From contig NZ_JAJEJR010000002.1 in assembly GCF_021390595.1 (NCBI RefSeq), positions 1,922,001 through 1,986,000 of the forward strand: a stretch of DNA of 64,000 nt, read 5' to 3'. Of this stretch, positions 20,466 through 29,560 are shown in pieces. How positions within the stretch are numbered: the stretch's first letter is position 1; each line of letters opens with the position of its first letter. Made by a program: the position numbers and the translations under genes. The stretch comes from Paraburkholderia sp. HP33-1 (lineage in GTDB: Bacteria > Pseudomonadota > Gammaproteobacteria > Burkholderiales > Burkholderiaceae). The notes below the pieces were generated by a model, which saw only the letters and a program-made list of their open reading frames with translations, was not told the origin of the DNA and did not search any database.

Positions 20466-21376
20466 AGATCAAGGTACTCGGCTCGTCGGCGGGCGGCGGC
20501 TTTCCGCAGTGGAACTGCAATTGCCGCAATTGCGACGGCGTGCGCCGCGGCACGCTGAAGGCGACGCGCCGCACGCAGTCGTCGATCGCGGTCAGCGCGA
20601 ACGGCGAGGACTGGCTGCTCGTCAATGCATCGCCCGATCTGCTCGCGCAGATTGCCGCGCATCCCGAGTTGCAGCCGGCGCGGCGCACGCGCGACAGCGG
20701 CATTGCCGCAGTGCTCGTGATCGACGCGCAGATCGACCACGTGACCGGCCTCCTGATGCTGCGCGAGCGCGACACGCCGCTGCCGCTCTACGCGACCGAT
20801 GCGGTCTGGCAGGACCTGCGCTCCGGCTTTCCGGTCGCTCCGATCCTTTCGCACTACTGCGGTGTCGAGCATCGGCGCATCGCGCTCGACGGCGCGCCGC
20901 TCGCCGTCGATGCGTTGCCCGGCATCCGGATCGATGCGCTGCCGCTGTCGAGCAAGGCGCCGCCGTATTCGCCGCATCGCGAAGCGCCCGAGCGCGGCGA
21001 CAACATCGGGCTCGTGCTGACGAACCTGCAATCGGGCCAGCGCGTGTTCTACGCGCCGGGGCTCGGCGCGATCGAGCCGCACGTGCTCGCGGCGATGCGC
21101 GAGGCCGATCTGCTGCTCGTCGACGGCACGCTATGGACCGGCGACGAAATGATCCGCCTCGGTCTGTCGAAGAAGACCGGCGCGGATATGGGCCATCTGC
21201 CGCAGAGCGGCGCGGGCGGCATGATCGAAACGCTGGATTCGCTCGGCGGGAAACGCAAAGTGCTGATCCATATCAACAACACAAATCCGATCCTGATCGA
21301 AGACGGCCCCGAGCGGCGCATGCTGGGCGAGCATGGGATCGAGGTCGCCTACGACGGAATGAGCTTCGAGCTTTGA
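20462..21376 (+). CDS. pqqB: PQQ biosynthesis protein PqqB
   Basis: 304 aa metallo-beta-lactamase-fold protein. Thought to hydroxylate the tyrosine moiety of the PQQ precursor. [20 protein letters not shown] at the N-terminus with the CNCRNC cysteines, [24 protein letters not shown] and [14 protein letters not shown] are the family's hallmark blocks; HINNTNPI ends the active-site region. Full length. The start lies inside the end of the upstream hydrolase gene. pqqC follows after 60 bp. Confidence 0.96.
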   Translation: [304 protein letters not shown]

Positions 21377-21436
21377 AGTGCGCATAGAAATGCAGTAACG
21401 AGGCGCGGCTGTACACGACGATAAAACGGAGACGGC

Positions 21437-22195
21437 ATGAACGCGAAAGACACTTACGACACGACACCAACGCGCGACGCGAGTCCCGCCCAGACACAAG
21501 GCCCCGACCGACCCGCCTGGAGCCGTGAAGAATTCGAGGCGCAGTTGCGCGCGAAGGGCACCGGCTATCACATCCACCACCCGTTCAACGTGAAGATGAA
21601 TAGCGGCGGATGCTCGCGCGAGCAGATTCGCGGCTGGGTCGCGAACCGTTTCTACTATCAGATCAACATTCCGCTGAAGGATGCGGCCGTGCTGTCGAAC
21701 TGTCCGGATCGCGCGACGCGCCGCCGTTGGGTGCAGCGCATTCTCGATCACGACGGCTACGGCGACGCGGAAGGCGGCATCGAAACCTGGGCGCGTCTCG
21801 GTGACGCGGTCGGCCTCACGCGCGACGAACTCTGGTCGCTCGAACACGTCACGCCGGGCGTGCGCTTCGCCGTCGATGCCTACGTGAATTTCGCGCGCCG
21901 CGCGCCGTGGCAGGAAGCGGTATGCTCGTCGTTGACCGAGATGTTCGCGCCGCAGGTGCATCGCGACCGGCTCGCGAGCTGGCCCGAGCACTATCCGTGG
22001 ATCGAAGCGGAGGGCCTCGCGTATTTCCGCTCGCGCATTTCGCTCGCGCAGCGCGACGTGGAGCACGGACTCGAAGTCACGCTCGCGCATTTCACGCGAC
22101 GCGATCAGCAGGAACGGGCGCTAGAAATCCTCCAATTCAAGCTCGACATTCTGTGGACCATGCTCGACTCGATCGAGAAGGCGTTTCCGCAATGA
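21437..22195 (+). CDS. pqqC: Pyrroloquinoline-quinone synthase PqqC
   Basis: 252 aa all-helical oxidase that performs the last ring closure and eight-electron oxidation to PQQ. Characteristic blocks: [54 protein letters not shown] and [16 protein letters not shown] [20 protein letters not shown] 25-residue Thr/Pro/Asp-rich leader precedes the conserved part. The stop overlaps the pqqD start (ATGA). Confidence 0.96.
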   Translation: MNAKDTYDTTPTRDASPAQTQGPDRPAWSREEFEAQLRAKGTGYHIHHPFNVKMNSGGCSREQIRGWVANRFYYQINIPLKDAAVLSNCPDRATRRRWVQRILDHDGYGDAEGGIETWARLGDAVGLTRDELWSLEHVTPGVRFAVDAYVNFARRAPWQEAVCSSLTEMFAPQVHRDRLASWPEHYPWIEAEGLAYFRSRISLAQRDVEHGLEVTLAHFTRRDQQERALEILQFKLDILWTMLDSIEKAFPQ

Positions 22196-22470
22196 ACGAC
22201 TCGACACGCGGCGAACCCGCCACTCCGCTCGCAATCGCGAAGCCATTCCGCCTGCAATGGGAGCCCGTGCAGAACGCGCACGTGCTGCTGTACCCCGAGG
22301 GCATGGTGAAGCTCAATCAAAGCGCGGGAGAAATCCTCAAACGCTGCGACGGCACGCGCGACGTCGATACGCTGATCACCGAGCTGGAACAGGCGTTCAA
22401 CACGACCGGCATCGGCAGCGAGGTGCGGGCCTTCATCGTCGACGCGCATGGACGCGGCTGGCTGGAGTAG
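22192..22470 (+). CDS. pqqD: PqqA peptide chaperone PqqD
   Basis: 92 aa. Binds PqqA and presents it to PqqE (RiPP recognition element). Conserved core: [36 protein letters not shown] and [13 protein letters not shown]. Stand-alone here; some species fuse it to PqqC or PqqE. Coupled to pqqC by a 4 bp overlap and followed after 4 bp by pqqE. Confidence 0.94.
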   Translation: MNDSTRGEPATPLAIAKPFRLQWEPVQNAHVLLYPEGMVKLNQSAGEILKRCDGTRDVDTLITELEQAFNTTGIGSEVRAFIVDAHGRGWLE

Positions 22471-22474
22471 TGCG

Positions 22475-23713
22475 ATGACCGATCTTTCTCAACCTGGCTC
22501 TCAACCCGGCGCGCTGAACGGCAACAGCACGGCCGCCGCGGTGCCGCCACCGCTGTGGCTGCTCGCGGAGCTGACCTATCGCTGCCCGCTGCATTGCGCG
22601 TTCTGCTATAACCCGATCGACTACACCGATCACAGCCGCGAGCTCACCACCGAACAATGGATCGACGTGTTGCGCGAGGCGCGCGCGCTCGGCGCGGTGC
22701 AGCTCGGCTTTTCAGGCGGCGAGCCGCTGGTGCGCGACGACGTCGAAGTGCTCGTTGAAGAAGCGCACAGGCTCGGCTTCTATACGAACCTGATCACCTC
22801 GGGCGTTGGTCTCACCGATCAGCGGCTTGGCGACCTGAAGGCCGCCGGGCTCGATCACATCCAGCTGTCGTTCCAGGATTCGACGCAGCAGTTGAACGAC
22901 TTCCTGAGCAGCACGCGCACGTTCGATCTGAAGCAACGCGTCGCCGCCGCGCTCAAACGGCACGGTTTTCCGATGGTGCTCAACTGCGTGCTACATCGCT
23001 ATAACCTGCCGCACGTCGACAAGATCATCGAGATGGCGCTGGCTCTCGGCGCCGAATATCTGGAGCTCGCGAACACGCAGTACTACGGCTGGGCGCGCGA
23101 GAACCAGGCGCAACTGATGCCGACGCGCGAGCAGCTCGAAGAAGCCGAAGCGGTGGTCGCTCGCTATCGCCGCACGCATGGCGAGCGCTGCAAGATCTTC
23201 TTCGTCGTGCCCGACTACTTCGAGCGCCGCCCGAAGCGCTGCATGAACGGCTGGGGCGCGGTGTTTCTCGGCGTCGCGCCCGACGGCGCCGCGCTGCCGT
23301 GTCACGCGGCGCGCGGCCTGCCCGGCCTCACGCTGCCGAACGTGAAGGACATGCCGCTGCGCAAGATCTGGTACGACAGCGACGCGTTCAACAGCTTTCG
23401 CGGTCTGCACTGGATGAAGGAGCCGTGCCGCAGTTGCGACGAAAAGGAACGCGACCTCGGCGGTTGCCGCTGCCAGGCGTACCTGCTCACCGGCGACGCA
23501 GCCAACGCCGACCCCGTGTGCGACAAGTCGCCGTTTCACGAGACCGTGGTCAAGATCGTGCAACGCGCCGCGGCGATACCCGAGGCGACAGTAGCGGTCC
23601 GCGAACAGCCGATCCTGTTCCGCAACGACGCCAACTCGCGCAAGCTCGCGGCGGCTGCCCGCGAGTCCGGCGCCGGCGGCGACGACCGAGCATCCCCCGG
23701 AGCACAACCATGA
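22475..23713 (+). CDS. pqqE: PqqA radical SAM cyclase PqqE
   Basis: 412 aa radical SAM enzyme that forms the Glu-Tyr C-C bond in PqqA. The SAM cluster motif C-x3-C-x2-C is in LTYRCPLHCAFCYNP (around residues 35-49), followed by LGFSGGEPLVRDD. The C-terminal SPASM region has CRSCDEKERDLGGCRCQAY and other Cys for auxiliary clusters. The last 45 residues are low-complexity and not conserved. ATG 22475 is chosen 4 bp after pqqD. The stop overlaps the response regulator start. Confidence 0.96.
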   Translation: MTDLSQPGSQPGALNGNSTAAAVPPPLWLLAELTYRCPLHCAFCYNPIDYTDHSRELTTEQWIDVLREARALGAVQLGFSGGEPLVRDDVEVLVEEAHRLGFYTNLITSGVGLTDQRLGDLKAAGLDHIQLSFQDSTQQLNDFLSSTRTFDLKQRVAAALKRHGFPMVLNCVLHRYNLPHVDKIIEMALALGAEYLELANTQYYGWARENQAQLMPTREQLEEAEAVVARYRRTHGERCKIFFVVPDYFERRPKRCMNGWGAVFLGVAPDGAALPCHAARGLPGLTLPNVKDMPLRKIWYDSDAFNSFRGLHWMKEPCRSCDEKERDLGGCRCQAYLLTGDAANADPVCDKSPFHETVVKIVQRAAAIPEATVAVREQPILFRNDANSRKLAAAARESGAGGDDRASPGAQP

Positions 23714-24372
23714 GTGCCGAAACCATCTCCGTTCTGCTCGTCGACGACCATGCGGTCGTGCGCGAAGGCTACCGGCGTCTGCTCGAACTGAGCGCCGACG
23801 TCACGGTGTGCGGCGAGGCCGGCGACGCCGCGCAGGCCTATCAACGTTTCTGTGCGCTGCGTCCCAACGTGGTCGTGATGGACGTCTCGCTGCCGGGAGC
23901 GAGCGGCATCGAAGCGATGCGGCGCATGCTCGCGCGCGAGCCGGACGCGCGCGTGCTGATCTTCAGCGTGCATGAGGAATCGATCTTCGTGCGCCGCGCG
24001 CTTGACGCGGGTGCGCTCGGCTACGTGACCAAGGCGAGCGCCCCGGACGTGCTGGTCGAAGCGGTGCGCAGCATTGCCCGGCGCGCCGGCTATCTGAGTC
24101 CGGACGTCTCGCAGGCGCTCGCGTTGCGCACCGCGTTCAACGAAGGGCCGCCGGGGCGTCAGTTGTCGGCGCGCGAGTTCGAGGTGCTGCGGCTGCTCGT
24201 GCAGGGCTATACATTGCCGAGCATCGCCGAGAAGCTGGGGTTGAGTCAGAAGACGGTGGCCAACCATCAATCGGTGATCCGCCAGAAGTTCGGCGCCGAC
24301 AATGGCGTGCAACTCGCGCAGATGGCAAACCGCCTCGGCCTTCAGTTCACGGGCTCGGCCAGTCCCGCGTGA
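23710..24372 (+). CDS. LuxR/NarL-family response regulator
   Basis: 220 aa. Receiver domain at residues 5-120 with VLLVDDHAVVREGY, the phospho-acceptor D58 in VVVMDVSLPG and K108; LuxR-type helix-turn-helix at about 152-215 (LSAREFEVLRLLVQGYT...AEKLGLSQKTVANHQ). It starts in an ATGA overlap with pqqE, so it is expressed with PQQ synthesis. The partner kinase is convergent and overlaps it by 31 bp at the 3' ends. It probably controls methanol/PQQ or receptor genes; inverted repeats at 25394-25429 and 38620-38634 are candidate targets. Confidence 0.92.
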   Translation: MSAETISVLLVDDHAVVREGYRRLLELSADVTVCGEAGDAAQAYQRFCALRPNVVVMDVSLPGASGIEAMRRMLAREPDARVLIFSVHEESIFVRRALDAGALGYVTKASAPDVLVEAVRSIARRAGYLSPDVSQALALRTAFNEGPPGRQLSAREFEVLRLLVQGYTLPSIAEKLGLSQKTVANHQSVIRQKFGADNGVQLAQMANRLGLQFTGSASPA

Positions 24373-25340
24373 GCGGGCACACGCGCGCAGAACAGAAAAC
24401 CGCCCTGCGGCTCGCTTGCGACATGAAACTCGCCGCCGAGCGCCTCGACGCGCTCGCGCATGCCGATCAATCCCAGCCCGGTGCGTGGCTGCGTCAGATC
24501 GGTGCCGGGGCCGTCGTCGGCCATCGTGACGACGATCTCGTCGATCTGCGTGCCGTTGTCTTCACGCGGCGCGCGCACCATGAACAGTTCGACGCGCGAG
24601 CGGCGCGCGAACTTCGACACGTTCGTCAATCCTTCCTGCACGAGCCGGTACAGCGTGATCGTCAACGCATCGCTGAGGCCGCTGAAATCGCCTTCGATCG
24701 TCACCGAGAACGACGCCTCGGGCAAGCGCTGGCGCCAGCCATCGACGCAATGTTCGAGCGCGCCCGGCAAGCCGAATTCGTCGAGACCGATCGGCCGCAG
24801 GCGGCGGATCATGTCGCCGATCTCGCGGTACACATGCGTCGCGCTCTGCATCAGGCCAAGCGCGATGCGATGAATCTCGGGCTCGCGCCCGCTCGATAGA
24901 TCGCGAACGCGCGCGGCGTCGAGCGAGATCGCGTTCAGGTATTGACCCAGCTCGTCGTGCAGCTCACGCGCCAGATGGCGGCGCTCCAGTTCCTGCGCCT
25001 GCAGCGCCCGACTCGCAAGGCGCCGGTTGTCGGCGAGCAGGCCCTCGGCCTGTTCCTCGAGCATGCGGCGATGGCGCGCTTCGCGGCGCGCGTCGCGATA
25101 GCGGCGCCACGCAAACCACGCCATCGCGATCGACAGCACGAGCAGCGTGCCCGGCAATTCGTCGAGCTGGAAGCGCTCCATGCCGCGCGTGAAGCGGTAG
25201 GCCTTCTCGCTGAGATCGAACGCGGCGCCGAGCACCGCCGCGAGCACGGTCACGGCGACGACCCACAGGAGATCGCGCCGTATCGTCGACGGCGGCGGCG
25301 CTTGGCCAGCGGAAGATGAATGGATCGGTTCGCTTGACAT
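24342..25340 (-). CDS. NarL-type sensor histidine kinase
   Basis: 332 aa. Two membrane helices at about 24-40 and 64-78 flank a short (about 23 residue) external loop, so no large sensor domain is present. The HisKA_3 phospho-acceptor His is H128 in RRHLARELHDELGQYLNAI. An HATPase_c domain follows with VQEGLTNVSKFA, MADDGPG and GLGLIGMRERVEALGGEF. It is divergent from the TonB receptor gene, with a 179 bp spacer, and convergent with its likely response regulator. What it senses is unknown; the short loop suggests a membrane or redox signal or an accessory protein. Confidence 0.9.
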   Translation of the reverse strand: MSSEPIHSSSAGQAPPPSTIRRDLLWVVAVTVLAAVLGAAFDLSEKAYRFTRGMERFQLDELPGTLLVLSIAMAWFAWRRYRDARREARHRRMLEEQAEGLLADNRRLASRALQAQELERRHLARELHDELGQYLNAISLDAARVRDLSSGREPEIHRIALGLMQSATHVYREIGDMIRRLRPIGLDEFGLPGALEHCVDGWRQRLPEASFSVTIEGDFSGLSDALTITLYRLVQEGLTNVSKFARRSRVELFMVRAPREDNGTQIDEIVVTMADDGPGTDLTQPRTGLGLIGMRERVEALGGEFHVASEPQGGFLFCARVPAHAGLAEPVN

Positions 25341-25393
25341 GACGTTTGCATTCTACTCAGCGCCGGCGCGCACAGCGGTTTTTGCGTCGTTTT

Positions 25394-25429
25394 GGGAACG
25401 CTTCCCTGGCAGATCGGGAAAAGCTCCCG
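25394..25429. promoter_or_regulatory. Two inverted repeats in the kinase/TonB-receptor spacer
   Basis: GGGAA-CGC-TTCCC (25394-25406) and CGGGA-N5-TCCCG (25415-25429). Their centres are 22 bp apart, two turns of DNA, so two protein dimers could bind on one face. The second pattern recurs exactly (CGGGA-N5-TCCCG) at 38620-38634 in front of the beta-propeller and tonB genes. A shared regulator, perhaps the LuxR-type protein at 23710, is an inference. Confidence 0.5.
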
Positions 25430-25519
25430 CGCCGCTTACAGACGCGTATGCGAAGCTTTACACCAACGTCGAACAACGCGCGACACGCGCATGGAACAAG
25501 CCGCCAGGAGACAGCAACG

Positions 25520-27889
25520 ATGAGCATGCGAGCACAAGCACGCCGCAAACGCCGCCTTCAGCGACGTGCCGGCATCACCTTCTGCGTCGGCGGCGCGCTC
25601 GCCGGTCTGTCCACGACCGTATGGGCGCAGGCGCAGCCTCCAGTCGCCGCGTCGGCGCCGGCGCCGAACTCCGCGCCTGCCGCCACGGTCGAGAACAACG
25701 CCAACAGCAACACGACACCCACCACGACCCTCGCGCCGATCGTCATCGTCGGCACCACGCCGCTGCTCGGCATCGGCACGCCGCTCACGCTGGTGCCGGC
25801 CAACGTGCAGACGGTCCACGCGGCGGATATCCAGCAGCAGAACCGCCAGACGCTCAGCGATTACCTCGCGGCGAATCTGCCTAGCGTCACCATCTCCGAC
25901 GCACAGGGCAACCCGTATCAGATGAACCTGTTCTATCGCGGCTTCACGGCCTCGCCGCTGCTGGGCACGCCGCAGGGCTTGTCGGTGTTCGTCGACGGCG
26001 TGCGCGTGAACGAACCGTTCGGCGACGTCGTGAACTGGGACCTGCTGCCGCAACAGGCGATCGACACGATACAGCTGATTCCCGGCTCCAATCCGGCCTT
26101 CGGCTTCAACACGCTCGGCGGCGCGCTGGCGATCACGACGAAAAACGGCAAGGACAATCCGGTCGGCGAGGCCGAAATACAGGGCGGCTCGTATGGACGC
26201 AAGGCCGCGCAGATCGAACAGGGCGGCACGATCGGCCAGAACCTCGACTACTACTTCACCGCCAACGCCGCGAACGACAACGGCTGGGCCCAGCAGAACG
26301 AAAGCCGCATCCGCCAGGTGTTCGGCAAGCTGCGCTATACCGACGCCGATACGACGCTGTCGATGTCGGCCGGCGGCGCCGACAACGATCTGCACGGCAC
26401 GCAAACCATTCCGCGCTCGTTCCTCAACAACCCCGCGCAACCGTACACGTATCCCGACCAGAATCAGAACAGCGTCGGCTACCTGACGCTCTCGGGCGAT
26501 CATTACTTCAACGACAACGTCGAGCTGAGCGGCAACGCGTACTACCGGCACTTTCGCAACGCCAACACCAGCAGCAACGTCAATAACAACTTCGGCACGA
26601 TCAACGCAGACGGCACCGTCGATACCTTACAGGCGACCAACGTACAGTCGACCGTGTCGACCGACAGCTACGGCGCGAGTCTGCAACTGACGCTGCTTGG
26701 CAAGCTCGGCGGTATGAAGAACCAGTTCATCGCGGGCATGGCCGTCGATGCCGCCGATTCGCGCTTCACGCAGTCGTCGCAGGACGCGGCGTTCACCGAT
26801 TCGCGCGCGACGGTGGGCATCGGCAATTTCGAGCTGCAGACCGACGCGAACACGCACAACACGAACTACGGCGTCTACCTGACCGACACGCTGTCGCTGA
26901 CGCCGCAGTGGGCGCTGACCCTGTCAGGCCGCTATAACTGGGCCGACGCGACGATCGGCGACGAGACCGGCACGCAGCCGCAACTCGACGGCCACCATAC
27001 GTTCTCGCGCTTCAACCCGGCGATCGGCGTCAACTGGAACCCGACGCCGGCACTCACCGCCTACGCGACCTACAACGAGGGCATGCGCTCGCCGACCGCG
27101 ATCGAGCTGGCTTGCGCCGATCCGAACGCGCCGTGTTCGCTGCCGAACGACTTCATCTCCGATCCGTCGTTGCAGCCGGTGATTTCGAAGACCTATGAGG
27201 TCGGCGCGCGGGGCAAGATCGGCGGCAACACGACATGGAGCGCCGCCGCCTATAGCACGACGCTCGACAACGATATCCAGTTCGTCAGCAGCAATGGCGC
27301 GGGCAGTTCGCAGGGGTTTTTTCAGAACGTTGGCCGCACGCGCCGGCAAGGCGTCGAACTGGCCGGACAAACGAAGTACGGTCCGCTCACCGTGACCGGC
27401 AGCTATAGCTACGTCGACGCGACCTATCAGTCGACGTGGGTCGAGAGCAGCCCCCACAACTCTAGTGCCGACGCGAACGGCAATATCACGGTGCGGCCCG
27501 GCGATCACATTCCGAGCATCCCCGCGACGACCGTCAAACTGCGGCTCGACTACGCGGCCACCGCCAAATGGCGGATCGGCACGAACCTGACCTGGCGTGG
27601 CAGCGTCTACGCGCAGGGCGACGAAAACAACCAGGACGCGAACGGCAAGATCTCCGGCTATCTGCTGATCGATATGGACACCGCTTACCAGGTGACCAAG
27701 CAGTTGCAGGTGTTCGCGTCGGTGTCGAACCTGCTCGACAAGCGCTATGCGAGCTTCGGCGCGCTCGGGGAGAACTTCTTTACCGGACCGGGCGGCACGT
27801 TCAATGGCGTGAACCCTGTGAACGAGCAGTTCGTGGGACCGGGGGCGCCGAGAAGCTTCTGGGTGGGGATGAGGTATGCGTGGAAGTAG
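25520..27889 (+). CDS. TonB-dependent outer-membrane receptor, methanol/PQQ locus
   Basis: 789 aa. N-terminal signal (MSMRAQARRKRRLQRRAG then a hydrophobic stretch ending VWAQAQ), a Pro/Thr/Asn-rich linker, a plug domain from about residue 85 (VPANVQTVHAADIQQQNRQT, LFYRGFTASPLLGTPQGL, SVFVDGVRVNEPFGDVVNW), then a 22-strand-type barrel ending FWVGMRYAWK with the aromatic last-strand rule kept. ATG 25520 follows AGGAGA. A tonB-exbB-exbD set lies at 38.7-40.7 kb and a lanthanide-type dehydrogenase at 43.6 kb, so uptake of a lanthanide chelate or other metal complex is plausible. Its last 489 bp (27401-27889) are repeated in truncated form at three places downstream. Confidence 0.88.
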   Translation: MSMRAQARRKRRLQRRAGITFCVGGALAGLSTTVWAQAQPPVAASAPAPNSAPAATVENNANSNTTPTTTLAPIVIVGTTPLLGIGTPLTLVPANVQTVHAADIQQQNRQTLSDYLAANLPSVTISDAQGNPYQMNLFYRGFTASPLLGTPQGLSVFVDGVRVNEPFGDVVNWDLLPQQAIDTIQLIPGSNPAFGFNTLGGALAITTKNGKDNPVGEAEIQGGSYGRKAAQIEQGGTIGQNLDYYFTANAANDNGWAQQNESRIRQVFGKLRYTDADTTLSMSAGGADNDLHGTQTIPRSFLNNPAQPYTYPDQNQNSVGYLTLSGDHYFNDNVELSGNAYYRHFRNANTSSNVNNNFGTINADGTVDTLQATNVQSTVSTDSYGASLQLTLLGKLGGMKNQFIAGMAVDAADSRFTQSSQDAAFTDSRATVGIGNFELQTDANTHNTNYGVYLTDTLSLTPQWALTLSGRYNWADATIGDETGTQPQLDGHHTFSRFNPAIGVNWNPTPALTAYATYNEGMRSPTAIELACADPNAPCSLPNDFISDPSLQPVISKTYEVGARGKIGGNTTWSAAAYSTTLDNDIQFVSSNGAGSSQGFFQNVGRTRRQGVELAGQTKYGPLTVTGSYSYVDATYQSTWVESSPHNSSADANGNITVRPGDHIPSIPATTVKLRLDYAATAKWRIGTNLTWRGSVYAQGDENNQDANGKISGYLLIDMDTAYQVTKQLQVFASVSNLLDKRYASFGALGENFFTGPGGTFNGVNPVNEQFVGPGAPRSFWVGMRYAWK

Positions 27890-28003
27890 TGAGGTTTTGC
27901 GTGCCTAACACACCAGTTCATCGATGCATTGCCAAAGGTGGCCGTGATACCTGCATGCATGCTGCCGCCCCGTTGAGAGGGCGCTCAGTGTCCAGTCCTT
28001 GCC

Positions 28004-28489
28004 TCACGACAAGGACCAGGGATCGACCTTGCCACCCTCGATCACGAAATGCTTCGCATCGGGATTCGAGGGGAATAGGCGCCAGTCCTCATCATCAGGT
28101 ATTGCATCCGCAAGAATGACTAGCCGCATATCTCTCGCCAGCGAAATGACGGCATCACCGTTCTCGCCTGCCTCGATATCCAAAACAGCCGTTGGACCTT
28201 GTGACACAAGGAGATCACAGATTCGTTGTGTTGTCACTCTCGTACTCTCTTCAGATGCTGCGAAGTCCGAGTAAGACGCAACGATCGTGTGTCCCTGCTC
28301 GATGCGCCAGTCACACTGAATATGCAGCGCCCAATCGCCCAGATACTTGGTGGTGCCTCTGCTGGTCCTTACCTCCCGAAGCGGCCCGAACTGTAAGGTA
28401 AGCATGTCAGCCGCGTGCGCCACTCCGCTAACGTCAAGCCCGATCAAGGCGGAAAGGTGACGTCCTACCTGCTCTTTCGTATCGATCAT
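28004..28489 (-). CDS. Cassette 1: putative immunity protein
   Basis: 161 aa, no signal peptide or membrane helix, acidic overall, so cytoplasmic. I do not recognise the family. Contains LTLQFGPLREVRTSRGTTKY and DWALHIQCDWRIEQG; beta-rich appearance. Its ATG overlaps the stop of the upstream adaptor-toxin gene by 4 bp, the tight coupling usual for effector/immunity pairs. An immunity role is inferred only from that arrangement. Confidence 0.6.
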   Translation of the reverse strand: MIDTKEQVGRHLSALIGLDVSGVAHAADMLTLQFGPLREVRTSRGTTKYLGDWALHIQCDWRIEQGHTIVASYSDFAASEESTRVTTQRICDLLVSQGPTAVLDIEAGENGDAVISLARDMRLVILADAIPDDEDWRLFPSNPDAKHFVIEGGKVDPWSLS

Positions 28490-29025
28490 TCCAATTTGTC
28501 TCCAAACAGCTCCAAGGCACGCTCCATCATGCCGTGATACTCGAGATCGTCCTTCTGGATATCATAGTGAAGGCGGCGTGCCTGATCCTTGTTCAGTCCA
28601 AGCGCTTTGACTACTGCCTTAAATTGCCTGTTCTGCGCCTGATTGTTACCGGGCCGACCATCGGCGCCGGCGAGCTGCATAGCGTCGCCGTGCAGCATGT
28701 CGGGCTGATAGACGAACGGCTGTGCATTGCCGAGATTCTGCGACACGCGCGGGCTGCTGCCATAGAGCGCGCTTGCCATGCTCGCGCCGTCCGTTTGTTG
28801 TGTGCGCCCGCGACAATCGCACGCCCATGCGTAACCCAGGGCTTCGGCCATTTTGTACCCGGTTGAATATGACCGAAGCCTATCCAGCGGAAAGAATTCG
28901 CCGGTTTCGACGTTCAGCACCTTTGCGGATGGCATTGGCGGGAAATTGGAAAATATTGAATATGTCACGCGGCAAAGCAGGCATTCTTCCTTGCCCCCGG
29001 TGCCGCCCTGTTTCTGTTGTTCCAT
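28486..29025 (-). CDS. Cassette 1: adaptor-toxin fusion, putative T6SS-type effector
   Basis: 179 aa. Residues 1-65 are the shared four-Cys module (ECLLC near residue 14, ACDCRG near residue 61) also seen at 31201-31617 and 35983-36426. After a Gln/Ser/Asn-rich linker the C-terminal part (about 120-179) reads QNRQFKAVVKALGLNKDQAR, RLHYDIQKDDLEYHG and ELFGDKLE, resembling a small helical domain often seen at the C-end of polymorphic toxins; function unknown to me. ATG 29025 is chosen because it gives the shared MEQQ/MEPQ start and lies 36 bp after the conserved promoter. Confidence 0.6.
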   Translation of the reverse strand: MEQQKQGGTGGKEECLLCRVTYSIFSNFPPMPSAKVLNVETGEFFPLDRLRSYSTGYKMAEALGYAWACDCRGRTQQTDGASMASALYGSSPRVSQNLGNAQPFVYQPDMLHGDAMQLAGADGRPGNNQAQNRQFKAVVKALGLNKDQARRLHYDIQKDDLEYHGMMERALELFGDKLE

Positions 29026-29060
29026 TTGAGCTCTTCTGATTTTCCAGAAAACACCCGACG

Positions 29061-29089
29061 AATTAACCATTCAGAGGAGTTACGGTCAA
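29061..29089 (-). promoter_or_regulatory. Conserved cassette promoter, copy 1
   Basis: On the minus strand: TTGACC, 17 bp, TTAATT, a good sigma-70 type promoter. The surrounding sequence is shared with cassettes 2 and 4, including the block TCAAAAC-N-G-N-TCTATC just upstream. It reads into the adaptor-toxin gene (start 29025). Confidence 0.6.
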
Positions 29090-29392
29090 CAGTTTTAATT
29101 TGCGATAGAACGGTTTTGACAAACATTGACAATAAGCACTGTCCAACGGCAAATGAGCCTGAGGCTCACAGGGTACGTATTGACGGTTCGCCGATAGGCG
29201 GCGAGCCCGTCACAGGAGGTGATCATCGACGGATGATCATTGATTTGAACGAACCCTCGATCCGCACTCTGGCGCAGGTGCGCGCCGTTCTGTACGGCCC
29301 GTTCTTGTACAGCGGTACAAGACAGGAAGTTGATAGGAACTCAGCAAAGCTAACGGACCCCGGATCTGCAACGGCTCGTCCGACCGCTTCGC
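29090..29392. other. Non-coding remnant sequence, cassette 1 upstream end
   Basis: No intact gene. About 70 bp around 29160-29225 resembles 31869-31925 (GGCGGCGAGCC and flanks) and is a decayed copy of the same gene tail described there; the stop codon is lost in this copy. A hairpin CTTGTAC-AGCG-GTACAAG lies at 29304-29321. A short plus-strand frame at 29233 (MIIDLNEPSIRTLAQVRAVL) has the look of a transposase N-terminus, but it is cut after about 35 residues. All this fits old recombination debris. Confidence 0.4.
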
Positions 29393-29560
29393 TCAATGCG
29401 ATTCGATCGACCCGTCGCTGCGCGGATAGGTGACGATGCCCCACGCGAGCGGCAGATCGCCGATTTGCTTGAGCGGCTGATCTCTCTTTGCGTCGAGCAC
29501 GTAGACCGCATCGGAGCGTCCGCAAGCGTAGCCATTGCGCACCCGCACGAATTCCGGGTT
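29393..29560 (-). pseudogene. Truncated copy of the 3' end of the beta-propeller gene (Y1)
   Basis: 29393 onward matches the last 130 or so bases of the gene at 37419-38525, beginning with the same stop codon and CAATGCGATTCGATCG. After GCATCGGAGCGTCCGCAAGC it jumps about 0.6 kb to a piece with GCACCCGCACGAATTCC (equivalent to about 38170-38205), so an internal deletion has also occurred. It then joins directly to the receptor fragment at 29561. Not expressible as a protein. Confidence 0.85.

Noticed and set aside
29233..29340. Insertion sequence at the cassette 1 edge
   Set aside because: Only about 35 residues resemble a transposase start; no terminal repeats or catalytic region are visible. 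Noted as a possible remnant only.
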